This document shows, piece by piece, positions 10,101 to 19,962 of a stretch of 35,764 nt of DNA. The stretch's first letter is position 1. The number at the start of each line of letters is the position of its first letter. The notes under the pieces were generated by a model. That model made no database searches, was not told the origin of the DNA, and was given only the letters and a program-made list of their open reading frames with translations. The stretch spans positions 1 through 35,764 of the forward strand of contig CAKZQD010000205.1 of NCBI GenBank assembly GCA_937139485.1, written 5' to 3'. Position numbers and translations under genes: made by a program. The stretch is from an uncultured Bacteroidota bacterium (GTDB taxonomy: Bacteria > Bacteroidota > Bacteroidia > Chitinophagales > UBA8649).

Positions 10101-12906
10101 TTATCGTATAGGTTCCACTAGCTTGTGCAGTAAATAAATTTGATGCTTGTGTAACACCTGTAACACTATTATTGTAAGTAACAGCAGCATTTGTATCTGT
10201 TAAAAATACTTGAATTGCACCGTCAGCATAACCTCCACAAGAAGGATCTAATGTATATACCGAATCTATAACTAACAAAGCACCTCCACCTCCAATTGGC
10301 AATACAGTATCTAAAGGACAATTTGTAGTATCTGTTATTTGTACATTATAATTTCCACCAAATAAATTATTAAAAATCAAACTGGTTTGTGAGTTTGCTC
10401 CACCATCTATACTATAGTTTAATGCTCCTAAACCACCACCAGCAAATAATATAAAACCACCATTAGCAACACCACAAGTTGCATTTGTTGTAAATACATT
10501 GTTCAACTGTATATTTGAAACTTCTACAGTTATATTTCTAAACTGTGAACAGCCAGTAGAATCTGCTTGTACATTGTAAGTAGTAGTAGTTGTAGGATAA
10601 ACAAATGGATTTGCAGCAGAAGTATCACTTATAGAACCAGAACCATTGTCTGAAGTCCAAATATATGAAGTAGCACCACCAGTTGTAAAAAGCTGAACAG
10701 TATCTCCTGCACAAATTGTAGTATCTCCAAAAGCATCAAATTGAAATGAAGCAGCAGAGTTTACCATTACCGTATCATAAAAAGTACAGTTATTTATACT
10801 TGTAGCTCCAACTGCATATTGTATACTTGAACCCGACAAGGTTGAAATTGGATCAGGAATGTTAGTATCATCTAAATCAGTAGCTGGCGACCAATTGTAA
10901 GTATAAACACCTCCACAAGACGTAGTAAAAGAAACACCTACCACAGGATTTGGTCCATCAGAAAAAATTACAGCGCCATTGGTTGAAACGGTGTAACTTA
11001 CTTCGTTTTGAAAACTACCCAAACCATCATATGTTAGCTCTAAAACAGCACCGCCAGGCACTGTAAGATTAAAAGTAGCCGAAGAACCACCAGTTATTGT
11101 ATAAGTTCCTGCTATTACGCCATCTATTCTAGCTATAAGATTGTTTCCGTTCCATCCATCACCAAAAGAATCTGCAAGATCAAAAACATAGTTACACGAA
11201 GAAATTGTTCCTACAACTTCTGCATTCAATTGAACTGGATCTCCAGCACAAGCTATCGTATCTGTAGGTGTTGCGCTAACAGTAAATTCTTCTACCCAAA
11301 TTTCTACAGTATCTTGGTCTGTACAAGTAAAATTTTGCACATCTACGTTATAGTATAAAACATCTGCTCCAGCAGTATTAGCTGTATATTGTATCGTATT
11401 CTGATTTAAAGGAGAAACAATATTTGGATTGGCATCCCAATAACCTGTTGCATTATAATTAACAATAAACGAATCTGCATCTGGAACAAATATTTGGTCA
11501 AATTCAAAAGAAGCACCAAAAATATTTCCATCATCACCACCATAATCATCAAATACTTGTATAGTCCAAATTCCATTTACTGGTGAGCCTATAAAATTAT
11601 CCCAATTACCAAAAGCTTGGTAGCTAGCACCAGGAAAAGGGGGAATCATAGTAGGATAAGTTGCACCAGAAATAATAGCAGGACTTGTAGCTGTAGGAGA
11701 CCAGCAATATGTTTCAGGAACACCTGGAGTAGTTGAACTTACCGCAGGGTTTGGAGTACCATAGTTTGCAAAAGGGCCATCTGGAGGACTCATATCTACT
11801 AAAAAAACTTGTGAACCATTTGGCGATACAAGTACAATATCTATATCTCCTGCAAATGAATGTTCAATATCTAAACATATATTTATTACTTGGTTACCGT
11901 TTGTAATTACAGAACCTGGTATAAAACCAGTAACTGCAATTGGATAAGTAGCAGGCGTTGTAATTCCGTTTCCATTATTGCCATCAGCATCATCTGGTAT
12001 GTATTGCGCTGCAGAAGTTACAGAAAATAAATTTGCAGTTTTTACAGTATCACCAACTATTGTACCACCTCCACTAGAAGCACCAGAAACTTGGTCAAAT
12101 ATGTTTACAGTAGATCCTAAACAAATTACAGAATCAAAAACAGGAGAAAAATCTGCATGTGGTAAATACCTCACACTTAAATTTACTTCATTTATTGTAG
12201 TACATCCTATTGAATCTTCCATTGTTAAAGACACAGGATAAAAACCTTTTTCTGGAAGTAATTCTGAAAAAACAATTGAAGTATCTTTAAGACCTCCTAC
12301 TTGCCAGTAAAATGAAACATTATTGTTTGTTTGGTTATAATTTAAATTATTTTCAGAAAAAACACCATTTGCTGTTAATGTTAATGTATCTCCATTACAA
12401 ACATCAATATAAGTTGTATCTACTATTGGGTGACTACTAGCTGCTAACTCTGCAGACATTTGCTGACAAGGATAAACACAAAATAAATCTATCTCAAAAT
12501 CACCAACATCTGCTCCATCTGCATAAAACTGAAAGGTAAGACAGCCTGTTGGGTTTGAAGAGGAAGCTCTTACTAAACTATCTATAGAAACAGGTGTTAC
12601 ATTGTTGTAACAATCTAATAAGGGCGCTGCAACTGTAGTGCCATCATAAACACAAACATAATCTCCACCTCCAAAATTAGCATCGTTAAAATCATAGCCT
12701 ACAGATTCTCCAACTGAACTATTAGGGCAAACTGTGAAAAGAAAAGTTTCGTCATTGTTATAACTATTTCCATTTCCTCCAGGATTATGCAATAAACCGC
12801 CTACAGCACAGTCTAAAATAATTGAATCGTTTTGGAAAATATAATTTGTCTGCGCATTTAAAACAATTCCAAATGTCACGAATAATAATGTAAATATTTT
12901 TTTCAT
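7120..12906 (-). CDS. SprB-repeat surface protein with CUB-like and P-domain-like modules, type B T9SS C-terminus
   Basis: A 1928-aa secreted protein and first gene of the pair. A signal peptide (MKKIFTLLFVTFG, ending NAQ) is followed by a CUB-like domain (about 25-143, with YVCVYDG), a PKD-like segment, and a proprotein-convertase P-domain-like module (about 310-475, with SFAGDIDIVLVSPNG and GIWTIQVFDDYGGDDG). A glycine-rich jelly-roll segment comes next (about 555-655, DSFGDGWNGN), and then about 12 SprB-type repeats (about 800-1720). The type B sorting domain has IPNSFTPNGDGINDNF and ends in GSLTLIR. The linker before it (SPTTGLSCTDCANP) is almost identical to that of the downstream paralogue. 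The family link to T9SS export and surface attachment is established; ligand and substrate are unknown. The P-like and CUB-like modules suggest binding to sugars or proteins, which is inference. Confidence 0.9.
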   Translation of the reverse strand: MKKIFTLLFVTFGIVLNAQTNYIFQNDSIILDCAVGGLLHNPGGNGNSYNNDETFLFTVCPNSSVGESVGYDFNDANFGGGDYVCVYDGTTVAAPLLDCYNNVTPVSIDSLVRASSSNPTGCLTFQFYADGADVGDFEIDLFCVYPCQQMSAELAASSHPIVDTTYIDVCNGDTLTLTANGVFSENNLNYNQTNNNVSFYWQVGGLKDTSIVFSELLPEKGFYPVSLTMEDSIGCTTINEVNLSVRYLPHADFSPVFDSVICLGSTVNIFDQVSGASSGGGTIVGDTVKTANLFSVTSAAQYIPDDADGNNGNGITTPATYPIAVTGFIPGSVITNGNQVINICLDIEHSFAGDIDIVLVSPNGSQVFLVDMSPPDGPFANYGTPNPAVSSTTPGVPETYCWSPTATSPAIISGATYPTMIPPFPGASYQAFGNWDNFIGSPVNGIWTIQVFDDYGGDDGNIFGASFEFDQIFVPDADSFIVNYNATGYWDANPNIVSPLNQNTIQYTANTAGADVLYYNVDVQNFTCTDQDTVEIWVEEFTVSATPTDTIACAGDPVQLNAEVVGTISSCNYVFDLADSFGDGWNGNNLIARIDGVIAGTYTITGGSSATFNLTVPGGAVLELTYDGLGSFQNEVSYTVSTNGAVIFSDGPNPVVGVSFTTSCGGVYTYNWSPATDLDDTNIPDPISTLSGSSIQYAVGATSINNCTFYDTVMVNSAASFQFDAFGDTTICAGDTVQLFTTGGATSYIWTSDNGSGSISDTSAANPFVYPTTTTTYNVQADSTGCSQFRNITVEVSNIQLNNVFTTNATCGVANGGFILFAGGGLGALNYSIDGGANSQTSLIFNNLFGGNYNVQITDTTNCPLDTVLPIGGGGALLVIDSVYTLDPSCGGYADGAIQVFLTDTNAAVTYNNSVTGVTQASNLFTAQASGTYTITISDGSCPAIDTTITLLAPDTVLMSIDNSTNLTCYNDATGAITLSASGGSPNYTYSIDGINFQASGVFNTLDSGTYFLQAQDMNTCSAFDTLVLSSPDSLFVSNVQIDSANCFGQNGTITITGSGGTTPLNYSINGVPTFGSSNTFNVAAGNYTIQIQDDNNCLSNVALDTLYEPSDIAILIDSTNNTSCGVADGDVYISFSGGTGPYTFSWSDGVSVIATTEDLVDVAAGNYFLTITDANNCTEQISSPVSDDAPITLSIVSFDSVSCFGASDATVELSANLGLLPYTFTDNNGTPQADSVFTNLAGGNHVFEVTDANGCSETQQIFIFEPTNLVSTATPTNLTCNESANGEIEINTSGGIAPYFYALNTSVLPQTNNTFNNLDAGTYTAIISDTTGCLDTINIITVIEPDTLIITNVAVQDITCFGDNDGSFTVTATGGTLPYSYSVTGGAIQTSNIIDDLSGGTYTINVTDINNCPTATNIDSIQEPEEIVLTIDSTKNLTCNGSNNGYIEMSAVGGVAPLSYSTDGGANYVSANVFNTLSAGSYTLIVRDANMCVSNTQNVTLTEPAGLMLFSSTTDVSCSIAQDGSITLNNITGGTPGYQISFDGAPNVSFVNNMIFDNLQGGFSYLVTVTDTNGCSINQNIAIALPPVLEISLANVVDVSCNGLSDANVELAVVGGTADYDFTFNGIVQTSTGAAVVYNDLNAGTYFAQVEDDNGCLDTMTINLLDPPVLTVDSITLLKSVSCFGAGDGALLAHASGGYLADPVFGDYQYLWSPSGDTDHKTSGLNPGVHTITVTDDNNCSATASYTIDDVLPIIASITPDSSLISMGDTLGLGVTVQNAFGALTYSWSPTTGLSCTDCANPNATVYNDIVYSVVVTDSTGCTNYNFLEAYVYVDNSLFFFIPNSFTPNGDGINDNFMVFGQDIKSVSMMIYNRWGELVFNGQNQFETWDGTYQGVMQSSGVFTYVINVEFLNDATLQKNGSLTLIR

Positions 12907-12949
12907 ATCGTTTTACTTTTTTAAGCAAGCTTTAAAAATAACAAAAAAC

Positions 12950-13022
12950 TTGTAATACAATAGCCTTTTTGTTAAGTAATAAGACTTATCTATGCAATAT
13001 TAATACATTACAATAGCAAAAA
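12950..13022 (-). promoter_or_regulatory. Candidate upstream control region of the SprB operon
   Basis: The 231-bp gap upstream of the SprB pair contains TTGTAATACAATAGC at 12950-12964, whose first 11 bases form the palindrome TTGTA-A-TACAA. It also contains CAATAGCAAAAA at 13011-13022. Both have close or exact counterparts just upstream of the other giant surface gene (19963-19982). On the minus strand the second element reads TTTTTGCTATTG and carries a one-mismatch TAnnTTTG. A role as promoter or operator is inference. Confidence 0.35.
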
Positions 13023-13086
13023 GAAATACAAAAAAATGCTTTTGTGAAATACGTATAGTTTCTACTTATAAAATTTTATAATAAAA

Positions 13087-13118
13087 AAAAGCCGAAAATG
13101 GTAAAATTTTCGGCTTTT
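13087..13118 (-). terminator. Rho-independent terminator of the giant type A surface gene
   Basis: A perfect 13-bp stem (arms 13087-13099 and 13106-13118, core AAAAGCCGAAAAT) with loop GGTAAA sits 20 bp past the stop codon. A-tracts and T-tracts on both sides provide the U-run in the minus transcript. It implies that the SprB operon downstream has its own promoter in 12907-13080. Confidence 0.85.
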
Positions 13119-13137
13119 CAAAATATGATTTTTAGGT

Positions 13138-16100
13138 TTACTTTTTGATAAAATTAAACATTTTTTGATTTTTAGCAGCATTAAACTTAACAACATAAGT
13201 GCCTGGTAATAATTTACTTACATCTATTTTAACACTTGAATTTTGTTCAAACTCATTTACTTTTTGTTCTAATACTTTCCTTCCAGTAATATCATAAATT
13301 TCTAATACTGTTTTACTATCTATTTCGCTATTTGTAGATACAAACAAACTTTCAGAAACTGGATTTGGGTAAATATTTACATCAAACACTTTTTGCTCGT
13401 TTCTATTTACAGATTTAATTTCTGTATACTCAAAGCTAGCATCAAAATCTGTTTGCTTTAATCTGTAATAAGAAATGCCACTTAAAGCTTGTTTATCTAT
13501 AAATTGATAAGTTAAAGTTCCAGAATAATTTCCAGCTCCTTTTTCAACTCCTATTTCTTTGAAATCTATTCCATTTTGGCTTCTTTCTATTGTGAAAAAA
13601 TCATTATTTATTTCTGTAACTGTAGCCCAAGAAAGCATAACATTTTCTGCTTTATTTTCTACTTCGAAATATAACATTTCTACTGGTAAAGCAGTACCAG
13701 AAGCATTAGCTCCATTAAGTGTGAATGAAGAAAAGGAAGTCATCCCAGTTAAAGTATATTGATTTGGACAAGCTTCAAAACCTGTCGCATTAAAACTAGG
13801 AGCACCGTTAGTACTTCCAGCAGCAGAACCATTAGATTCATAAGCTTGACCATCTTTTAGTAAATAACGCATATATGTAGAGCCATCTGCAGCTTGTACT
13901 GGGTTAATATCTTGACCTCCATTTGCTAGCACTACAACATCGTATTCGTTTATTGTTCCACCACTTGGATTAGTAATTTGCCATTTTAAAGGTGAAGCAA
14001 TATTAAACTCTATTTGATCTAAAATACCATCTTGACCAGCTGTTCCTTGACCAACTTGCTGTCCTGAAGCAGTACTTGTTTCAACATCACAATAAGCATA
14101 AGTTTGTAAAGGAGATACTTCGTCAGAACCAGTATTGGCATATAAGAAAGCTAAAATATTAGCACCGTCATCACCTGTAACATCTATTGTAAATCCTTGT
14201 GCATTTTGAGAAGCGTGCCCTACTGGAAAAGTATATGAAGAAGCTCCATCTGTAGTCCATTGTAGTTTTCCCTCTACATAATTTGAAACTCCAGAAGTAG
14301 CACCGCCAACAATTGCACTTGTAGTATTTTTTTGAACAAATACTTTATCATTTGGCTTATTTACGACATCAGTTATAATTTTTCCATTAGTAAATGTTAA
14401 TTGATTTGTAATATTTATATCAATATCTGTTATTTCTGTATGAGCAGTATTATCTAGTTCAAATTGATAAGTATTATATAATCCTGTACCACTAGCAGAA
14501 ATAACATCTTGCTTTACTGTACCAGAAAACTTTGTTATTCCCATTCCTGCAGTCATATTTAAAGTGCCATCTATTAAGAAATTACCTTTCACTTCTATAC
14601 CAGTACCATTATTAGCTCCAGCAGAAACATCTACATTTGTAAACTCAGAACCTGCTGCAATAGTAACATCTCCCATAATTAACATAGGCTGTGCATTTAA
14701 GTTATTGTTATATACTTTGTAAGCATCTGTACCACCAGAAATAGTACTTAGCCCAATTTCTAAATTTCCTTTAACGGTAGTAAAACCACTTGTTCCTTTA
14801 AACACTTCATTTAAATCATTGGCATCATAAGCTCCTGCTGAAGATTCAAAATATAAATTTGGATAAAACATATCTATTGAAGCTACAGAAACTGAACCAG
14901 AACCATCATAAACAAAAGCCCAATGTGCACTTGCTGGAATGTTAGCAATTCCAGTTTCATAATTGTCTTTATATTTATTTACAGAAGAATTATAAGTTTT
15001 TATTATCGTACCTGCTGCATCTAATTTCCAAGTTGCACCAGTTTCAAAATCTAAACCGTTAACTGTAGATCCATTATCTTGTAGTGTACCGATTACCTCT
15101 AAATCTTCTCCAGAAGTATTTCCGTTTTCTATGATTAACTTCTCCTCTAAAGTAAGTTTTGCGCCACTTTGTACAATTAATTGGTCTGCTGTTAAATCTA
15201 TATTTAAGACCATATCTGCGCCACTTTCTATAGATATATAGTCAGAATTTACAGCCGTTGGGTAAGTACATGCAACAACCCAAGTAGGTCCAGCAGCAGA
15301 AGTAGACATCTCCCAATTTGAAGCTATATCCCAGTTTCCTGCTATTGCACTTCTAAAATATCTATCATTATCTAAAGAAAACTTTTCAGCTTTAGAAACA
15401 TTAACACAAGTACTAGCTTCTGTTACCTCACAGTAAAATTGATAATTTGAAATAGCACTTAAACCTGCACCTGATATTGTAAGGTTTAAACCTGTTTCAC
15501 CTGCAACAATTGTATTTGCAAAAGTAGTTACGTCTGCCCATGTTGTAGAAACACCATCATTATATTTCCATTGATAAGTTAAATCTCCAAGAGTTGCTAT
15601 ATCTCCTTCATCTGCAGTAATTGTATAATCTAATTCAAAACAATCACTATCGTCTGTAAAAGAAGTAACTTCTACTGGTGAACTCGTTGGATAATCAGCA
15701 ATAATTTGAATATCATCTACTGACCAAAGTTCTCTATTGTCGGAAGCATCATTTAACATATCTATAAATAATCTTACAAAAGGTGTATTGTCAGGAATAG
15801 TGAATTCTATTAAATTTTTAGTAATCGTACCACTAACGACTCCAGAAGTATTATATTCATTACCTAAGTAATCCCACCTTTGATTAGTACCACCACTCAC
15901 ACTAGAAGATGCATCAATATTCCCATTTATATAAGCAAAATACCAATCAGCTGCATCAGTCAAATCTGGAACAATTTCAACATCAGTAGCTGAATTACCA
16001 TAAGCAACAGCAGCACGTAAAAAATCTGCTGACTCTACTCCATTATTAATAACACCGTCTGTTGATATTGATGAAACATAAACTCTTACTTTTATATTTG

Positions 16101-19100
16101 TAGCATTAGAAACATCTGGTATTTGAATTGCATCAAAATATATTTTACTTATTGCTCCATCACCACCATCATTTGTAGATTGCTGAACATAAGCATTAGC
16201 TCCATTTCTTACAAAAGTTGTTGGGTTGTTGGCACTTGGTCCAGCTAGTGTTCCATATACTCCTCTTTGGTTTCCAGAAAAATTTCTACATACAGTTCCT
16301 GAATTTGTAGAACCATTCACTCCGTTATCATATAATGTACTACCTCCTAAATTATAAGTTTCAGACATACAAGCACAAGAATTCCTATCTGTAGCAGAAC
16401 TCGAACCTACAGCTCCTTGGTTGTAATACGTCCATTCTACTGCATTGGTATGCGCTTCGTAATTTTGTAAACCTGTTGGAGTTGTGTTTTCATTATCTAC
16501 AGAAAATGTCCAAGCCGCACTACTTACAAACTCAAAACCTTGAAAAGCAACGACTTTAGTTTCGCTTGCACCCGATGCACAGTTGTTTTCTTCTAACAAT
16601 GTAAATGTACCTGTTTGAATATCACAAGCAGTTTCTGTTAAGGTAATAACACCAGTAGATACACCAGTTGGTACATTTACAATTAGTGTGTTAACATCTA
16701 TAAATTCAACTACTGCAGAAGTAGCTCCAAAACTAGCTGTGGTAGAAGCTGTAAAACCAGAACCTGTTACTGTGATTTCAGTTTCTACTGGACCAGAAGT
16801 TGGTATCATAGAAGTGAATGCGTGTGTTGGTGTACAAGGAATAACTACTTCTACAGAATAATCTACTATTGTTCCCCAACCTGGTGAAACACAAGGATCA
16901 ATAGTACCAGAAGCACCTCCTTCATCTTGAACTATTCTCATAGTATAAGTGCCAATTGGTTGGGCAGAACCTACACTAATTGAAAATATTTCTGTAACAT
17001 TTCCTCCACTAACTGAAACATCTACAGTACCAATTTCTTCTCCTGCATCATTAAAACTTCCATTTGAGTTCCAATCTATCCATACACCACCTGCTCCATC
17101 ATATTGAGTTCCATCATTACAGTCTCCAAACTCAACAGATAAAGTATAAGTATCTCCTTGGTTTAAATCTGCACTCATAGCTGTATTATCTTGGACTGTA
17201 TTTGTACAAGTATTTGTAGTTACATTATTGATAGAGTTATTTTCTCCTGTTAACACAACGCTTTCAATTTCAGAATCACTAGCACTCCAACTTGCAACAG
17301 TACAATACACCAAAGTTGGCGTACAATCCACTTCAACACCTGAACTCCAAGAAGTTCCATTTCTGGTAAAAACGGTGTAAGTATAATTTGTTCCATTTGT
17401 TAAGCCTGTAATAGAAACAGAAGTTCCCGAACCTTCATAAACTATATAACCATCATCATAAGCAGTACCCGAACCATAAGTTGCGTTTGCTGTATAAGTA
17501 GGACCAGTAGATGGTGCAGTAGTTAATGCTGTTGGAGAAGCAATTACTAAATAATTATCTAAACAGCCAGTAGCAGCTGCCCAAGAGACATCAACACCAC
17601 CATTTTCACAGTTTGCTGTTGCTAAAGCAGTTACATTGTTTGGCGCTACCTCTGTAATAGTGTGTGTACCACTTGCTGATGCAGATCCTGTTGCAACTCC
17701 ACTAGAAAAAGTGAAATCTGCTGGCATAATTGCATCAACTATTATAGTATTTCCATTGGTCGCATCACAAGGCAAATCTACCGTAATAAAAAAGTAACCA
17801 GTACTCCCATTTGTAATATTTTGAGAAAAACCTGTTGCGGCGTGTGTTCCTGTACCAAGTGTTGTATTAACTAAATCTAATTGAGTATCACTTCCTGAAT
17901 TAAAATTAGCATCAGTAGAATACCAAGTTTTAAAATTAGTTACATTACTTGCAGCATAAGTTCCACTAGTTACAAAATTAAATGCAGTTAATTCGGCATC
18001 AAAATTAGTAACAGCTAAATCAAAAGCATAAATTACTGTATTATCTACTGCGGCGTCTGCTTGAATATTACTAGCTGGAACTGCTGTAGAATTTAGTACT
18101 ATACTTGGTACATCTGTAGCATTTCCTTCAATATCAAAAGTATAAGGGTTTTCATTTGCATCATTACTAGCTATTGTTATAGTAGCTGTTTTTGCACCTA
18201 TAGTAGTTGGGTCAAATGTGACTGTAAAAGTTGTTGAATTTCCTGCTAAAACTACGCCAGGTGTAAAAGCAGTTAATGCAAAATCTGTATTATTAGAACT
18301 TACTGCACTAGTAAGAGTTAACGGGGCAGTTCCAGTATTTTGTATAGTAAAAACATTCGGATTCGTTCCTCCTGTTATCAATACATCTCCAAAATCGGTA
18401 TCATCTGCAGCATCAGGAGTTACATCACCATCTGCAATATCAGTTGCATTACCTTTTACATTTATTTCTGGTGCTGCTACTAAGCAAATATCTCCAGTTA
18501 ATTTTACATCATCAATACACCATATTTCATTGCTACTATTACTTTGTGTTACAATTTTTACAAACACTGTATTCCAAGCATCTGGGATATTTACTTTTAA
18601 ATTTGATTTTGCATCGTTACCCGATTTTGTTCCACCAGAAGGGTAATTGTAGGATATTGGTGTACCCGCTGTAGTGCTTACTACGCCTGTACCACTCATT
18701 CCATATTTTAAATTACTAGTTCCATCAATTGTAATATCTGGTGTGGCACCAAAAGTAGCAGTTTGAGAAACATACACCTCTATATCATCATTATTATCCA
18801 TTCCGTTCGAACCATTTCCAGAAATACCTGCACTCCAAATATCAACAACGACATTTGTGGCGGTAGAAATATCTACTCCACTTCCACCATTATCAAAAGT
18901 AATAGTTGCCGCACCATTTGCTCTTTGAAAAGAACGAGCACCAGATTTTCTTCTATCATTATTAGGTGTACCTGAGTTAGTTGATGAAGGTCCTCCTCCA
19001 GAATTAGTATAATTCCAAGTATCACCACTAGTTTCAAAACCTTGAAAAACAATTTGCCCAGAACTGCCATCATCATCACTAACACTTAAAATTGTTTCAT

Positions 19101-19944
19101 CTACACTCCCTGCGCTTGCATTAGTACCTCCACTTACACTTTGTAGTTCAAAAGTATAGTCGGTAGCATCGCTACAAACTGTATTATCTAAAATACTAAC
19201 AGTAACGCACTGTTGAGCAGAACTACTAGCTGGAAATGTTATTCCAGTAGTAGTATATGCTGTTAAATGTGGAGAGTTTGCAGTTGTTAAAACAACATTT
19301 GCAGTTGTTGGTGTAACACTTGGGTTGGTAATATCTACACATAAATCTACCGAAGTTCCATTTTCTGATTCAGAATAAGTTGCTGATGAAAAGTTTAGTT
19401 CTGTGTCTGTTGATAAAGAAGTTACCGAGCCATTTAAAGTAAAGTCATCTAATCTAAAAGTACCACTACCTGAAGCACCAGATAATGACAACACTATTGT
19501 AACAGTCCCAGTTAAACCTGTAAAACCTGTTACAGAAGTAACGCCAATTGAAGATCCAGACGTAGGAACACTTCCACTTCCAACACCAGTTCCATTAATA
19601 GCCATTGACCAATTCTGAGCACCAGAGTTACTCCTTCTTCTCCAAAAATCAAATGAGGTCAAGTCTAATTGAAACCCAGGGTCAACATCAAAAGTTAAAG
19701 TAACTGTTGGAGATCCTGCAGAATTACCTAAAGATATAGCTTGACCACTTGCTCCAGCATAAGACGTCCAAGAACCAGTTGAATTAATCCAGGAAGAACC
19801 AGTTAAATTAGTAGCTATTGAACTTGGAGTAATGTTATATGGATGTGCTGATATTGCTGTTGAACCAAAATTATGTTCGTACACCTGCCCAAAACCAATC
19901 CCCAAACTAAAAACCGAAACCAATAACAGTAAAATTCTTTTCAT
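13138..19944 (-). CDS. Giant multidomain secreted protein with type A T9SS sorting domain
   Basis: A 2268-aa secreted surface or extracellular protein. I chose the ATG at 19944 because MKRILLLLVSVFSLGIGFGQ is a standard signal peptide; the upstream extension to 20001 is not signal-like. Order of modules: jelly-roll (about 20-175), Calx-beta-like segment (about 180-285), jelly-roll ending IWCIDDVKL (about 295-480), choice-of-anchor D/Hydin-like domain (about 488-608, VFTIQNTGTAPLTL), fibronectin III-like segment (about 770-870), GEVED-type domain (about 890-1035, VWIDWNSNGSFND), IPT/TIG domain (about 1040-1115, IPTSGPVETEITVTGSGF), a further jelly-roll, then a long beta-rich region. The last 75 or so residues are the type A sorting domain (VNIYPNPVSESLFV, ending MFNFIKK). 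No catalytic motif was recognised, so an adhesive or structural role is inferred. It has its own terminator. Confidence 0.88.
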   Translation of the reverse strand: MKRILLLLVSVFSLGIGFGQVYEHNFGSTAISAHPYNITPSSIATNLTGSSWINSTGSWTSYAGASGQAISLGNSAGSPTVTLTFDVDPGFQLDLTSFDFWRRRSNSGAQNWSMAINGTGVGSGSVPTSGSSIGVTSVTGFTGLTGTVTIVLSLSGASGSGTFRLDDFTLNGSVTSLSTDTELNFSSATYSESENGTSVDLCVDITNPSVTPTTANVVLTTANSPHLTAYTTTGITFPASSSAQQCVTVSILDNTVCSDATDYTFELQSVSGGTNASAGSVDETILSVSDDDGSSGQIVFQGFETSGDTWNYTNSGGGPSSTNSGTPNNDRRKSGARSFQRANGAATITFDNGGSGVDISTATNVVVDIWSAGISGNGSNGMDNNDDIEVYVSQTATFGATPDITIDGTSNLKYGMSGTGVVSTTAGTPISYNYPSGGTKSGNDAKSNLKVNIPDAWNTVFVKIVTQSNSSNEIWCIDDVKLTGDICLVAAPEINVKGNATDIADGDVTPDAADDTDFGDVLITGGTNPNVFTIQNTGTAPLTLTSAVSSNNTDFALTAFTPGVVLAGNSTTFTVTFDPTTIGAKTATITIASNDANENPYTFDIEGNATDVPSIVLNSTAVPASNIQADAAVDNTVIYAFDLAVTNFDAELTAFNFVTSGTYAASNVTNFKTWYSTDANFNSGSDTQLDLVNTTLGTGTHAATGFSQNITNGSTGYFFITVDLPCDATNGNTIIVDAIMPADFTFSSGVATGSASASGTHTITEVAPNNVTALATANCENGGVDVSWAAATGCLDNYLVIASPTALTTAPSTGPTYTANATYGSGTAYDDGYIVYEGSGTSVSITGLTNGTNYTYTVFTRNGTSWSSGVEVDCTPTLVYCTVASWSASDSEIESVVLTGENNSINNVTTNTCTNTVQDNTAMSADLNQGDTYTLSVEFGDCNDGTQYDGAGGVWIDWNSNGSFNDAGEEIGTVDVSVSGGNVTEIFSISVGSAQPIGTYTMRIVQDEGGASGTIDPCVSPGWGTIVDYSVEVVIPCTPTHAFTSMIPTSGPVETEITVTGSGFTASTTASFGATSAVVEFIDVNTLIVNVPTGVSTGVITLTETACDIQTGTFTLLEENNCASGASETKVVAFQGFEFVSSAAWTFSVDNENTTPTGLQNYEAHTNAVEWTYYNQGAVGSSSATDRNSCACMSETYNLGGSTLYDNGVNGSTNSGTVCRNFSGNQRGVYGTLAGPSANNPTTFVRNGANAYVQQSTNDGGDGAISKIYFDAIQIPDVSNATNIKVRVYVSSISTDGVINNGVESADFLRAAVAYGNSATDVEIVPDLTDAADWYFAYINGNIDASSSVSGGTNQRWDYLGNEYNTSGVVSGTITKNLIEFTIPDNTPFVRLFIDMLNDASDNRELWSVDDIQIIADYPTSSPVEVTSFTDDSDCFELDYTITADEGDIATLGDLTYQWKYNDGVSTTWADVTTFANTIVAGETGLNLTISGAGLSAISNYQFYCEVTEASTCVNVSKAEKFSLDNDRYFRSAIAGNWDIASNWEMSTSAAGPTWVVACTYPTAVNSDYISIESGADMVLNIDLTADQLIVQSGAKLTLEEKLIIENGNTSGEDLEVIGTLQDNGSTVNGLDFETGATWKLDAAGTIIKTYNSSVNKYKDNYETGIANIPASAHWAFVYDGSGSVSVASIDMFYPNLYFESSAGAYDANDLNEVFKGTSGFTTVKGNLEIGLSTISGGTDAYKVYNNNLNAQPMLIMGDVTIAAGSEFTNVDVSAGANNGTGIEVKGNFLIDGTLNMTAGMGITKFSGTVKQDVISASGTGLYNTYQFELDNTAHTEITDIDINITNQLTFTNGKIITDVVNKPNDKVFVQKNTTSAIVGGATSGVSNYVEGKLQWTTDGASSYTFPVGHASQNAQGFTIDVTGDDGANILAFLYANTGSDEVSPLQTYAYCDVETSTASGQQVGQGTAGQDGILDQIEFNIASPLKWQITNPSGGTINEYDVVVLANGGQDINPVQAADGSTYMRYLLKDGQAYESNGSAAGSTNGAPSFNATGFEACPNQYTLTGMTSFSSFTLNGANASGTALPVEMLYFEVENKAENVMLSWATVTEINNDFFTIERSQNGIDFKEIGVEKGAGNYSGTLTYQFIDKQALSGISYYRLKQTDFDASFEYTEIKSVNRNEQKVFDVNIYPNPVSESLFVSTNSEIDSKTVLEIYDITGRKVLEQKVNEFEQNSSVKIDVSKLLPGTYVVKFNAAKNQKMFNFIKK

Positions 19945-19962
19945 AATTATTTTTTTAAAATA

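Noticed and set aside
18218..18674. Plus-strand open frames of up to 142 codons inside the giant surface gene
   Set aside because: They are antisense shadows of a repetitive, stop-poor coding region; compositions are odd (Val/Ser/Pro-rich or Ile/His-rich) and no family is recognisable.
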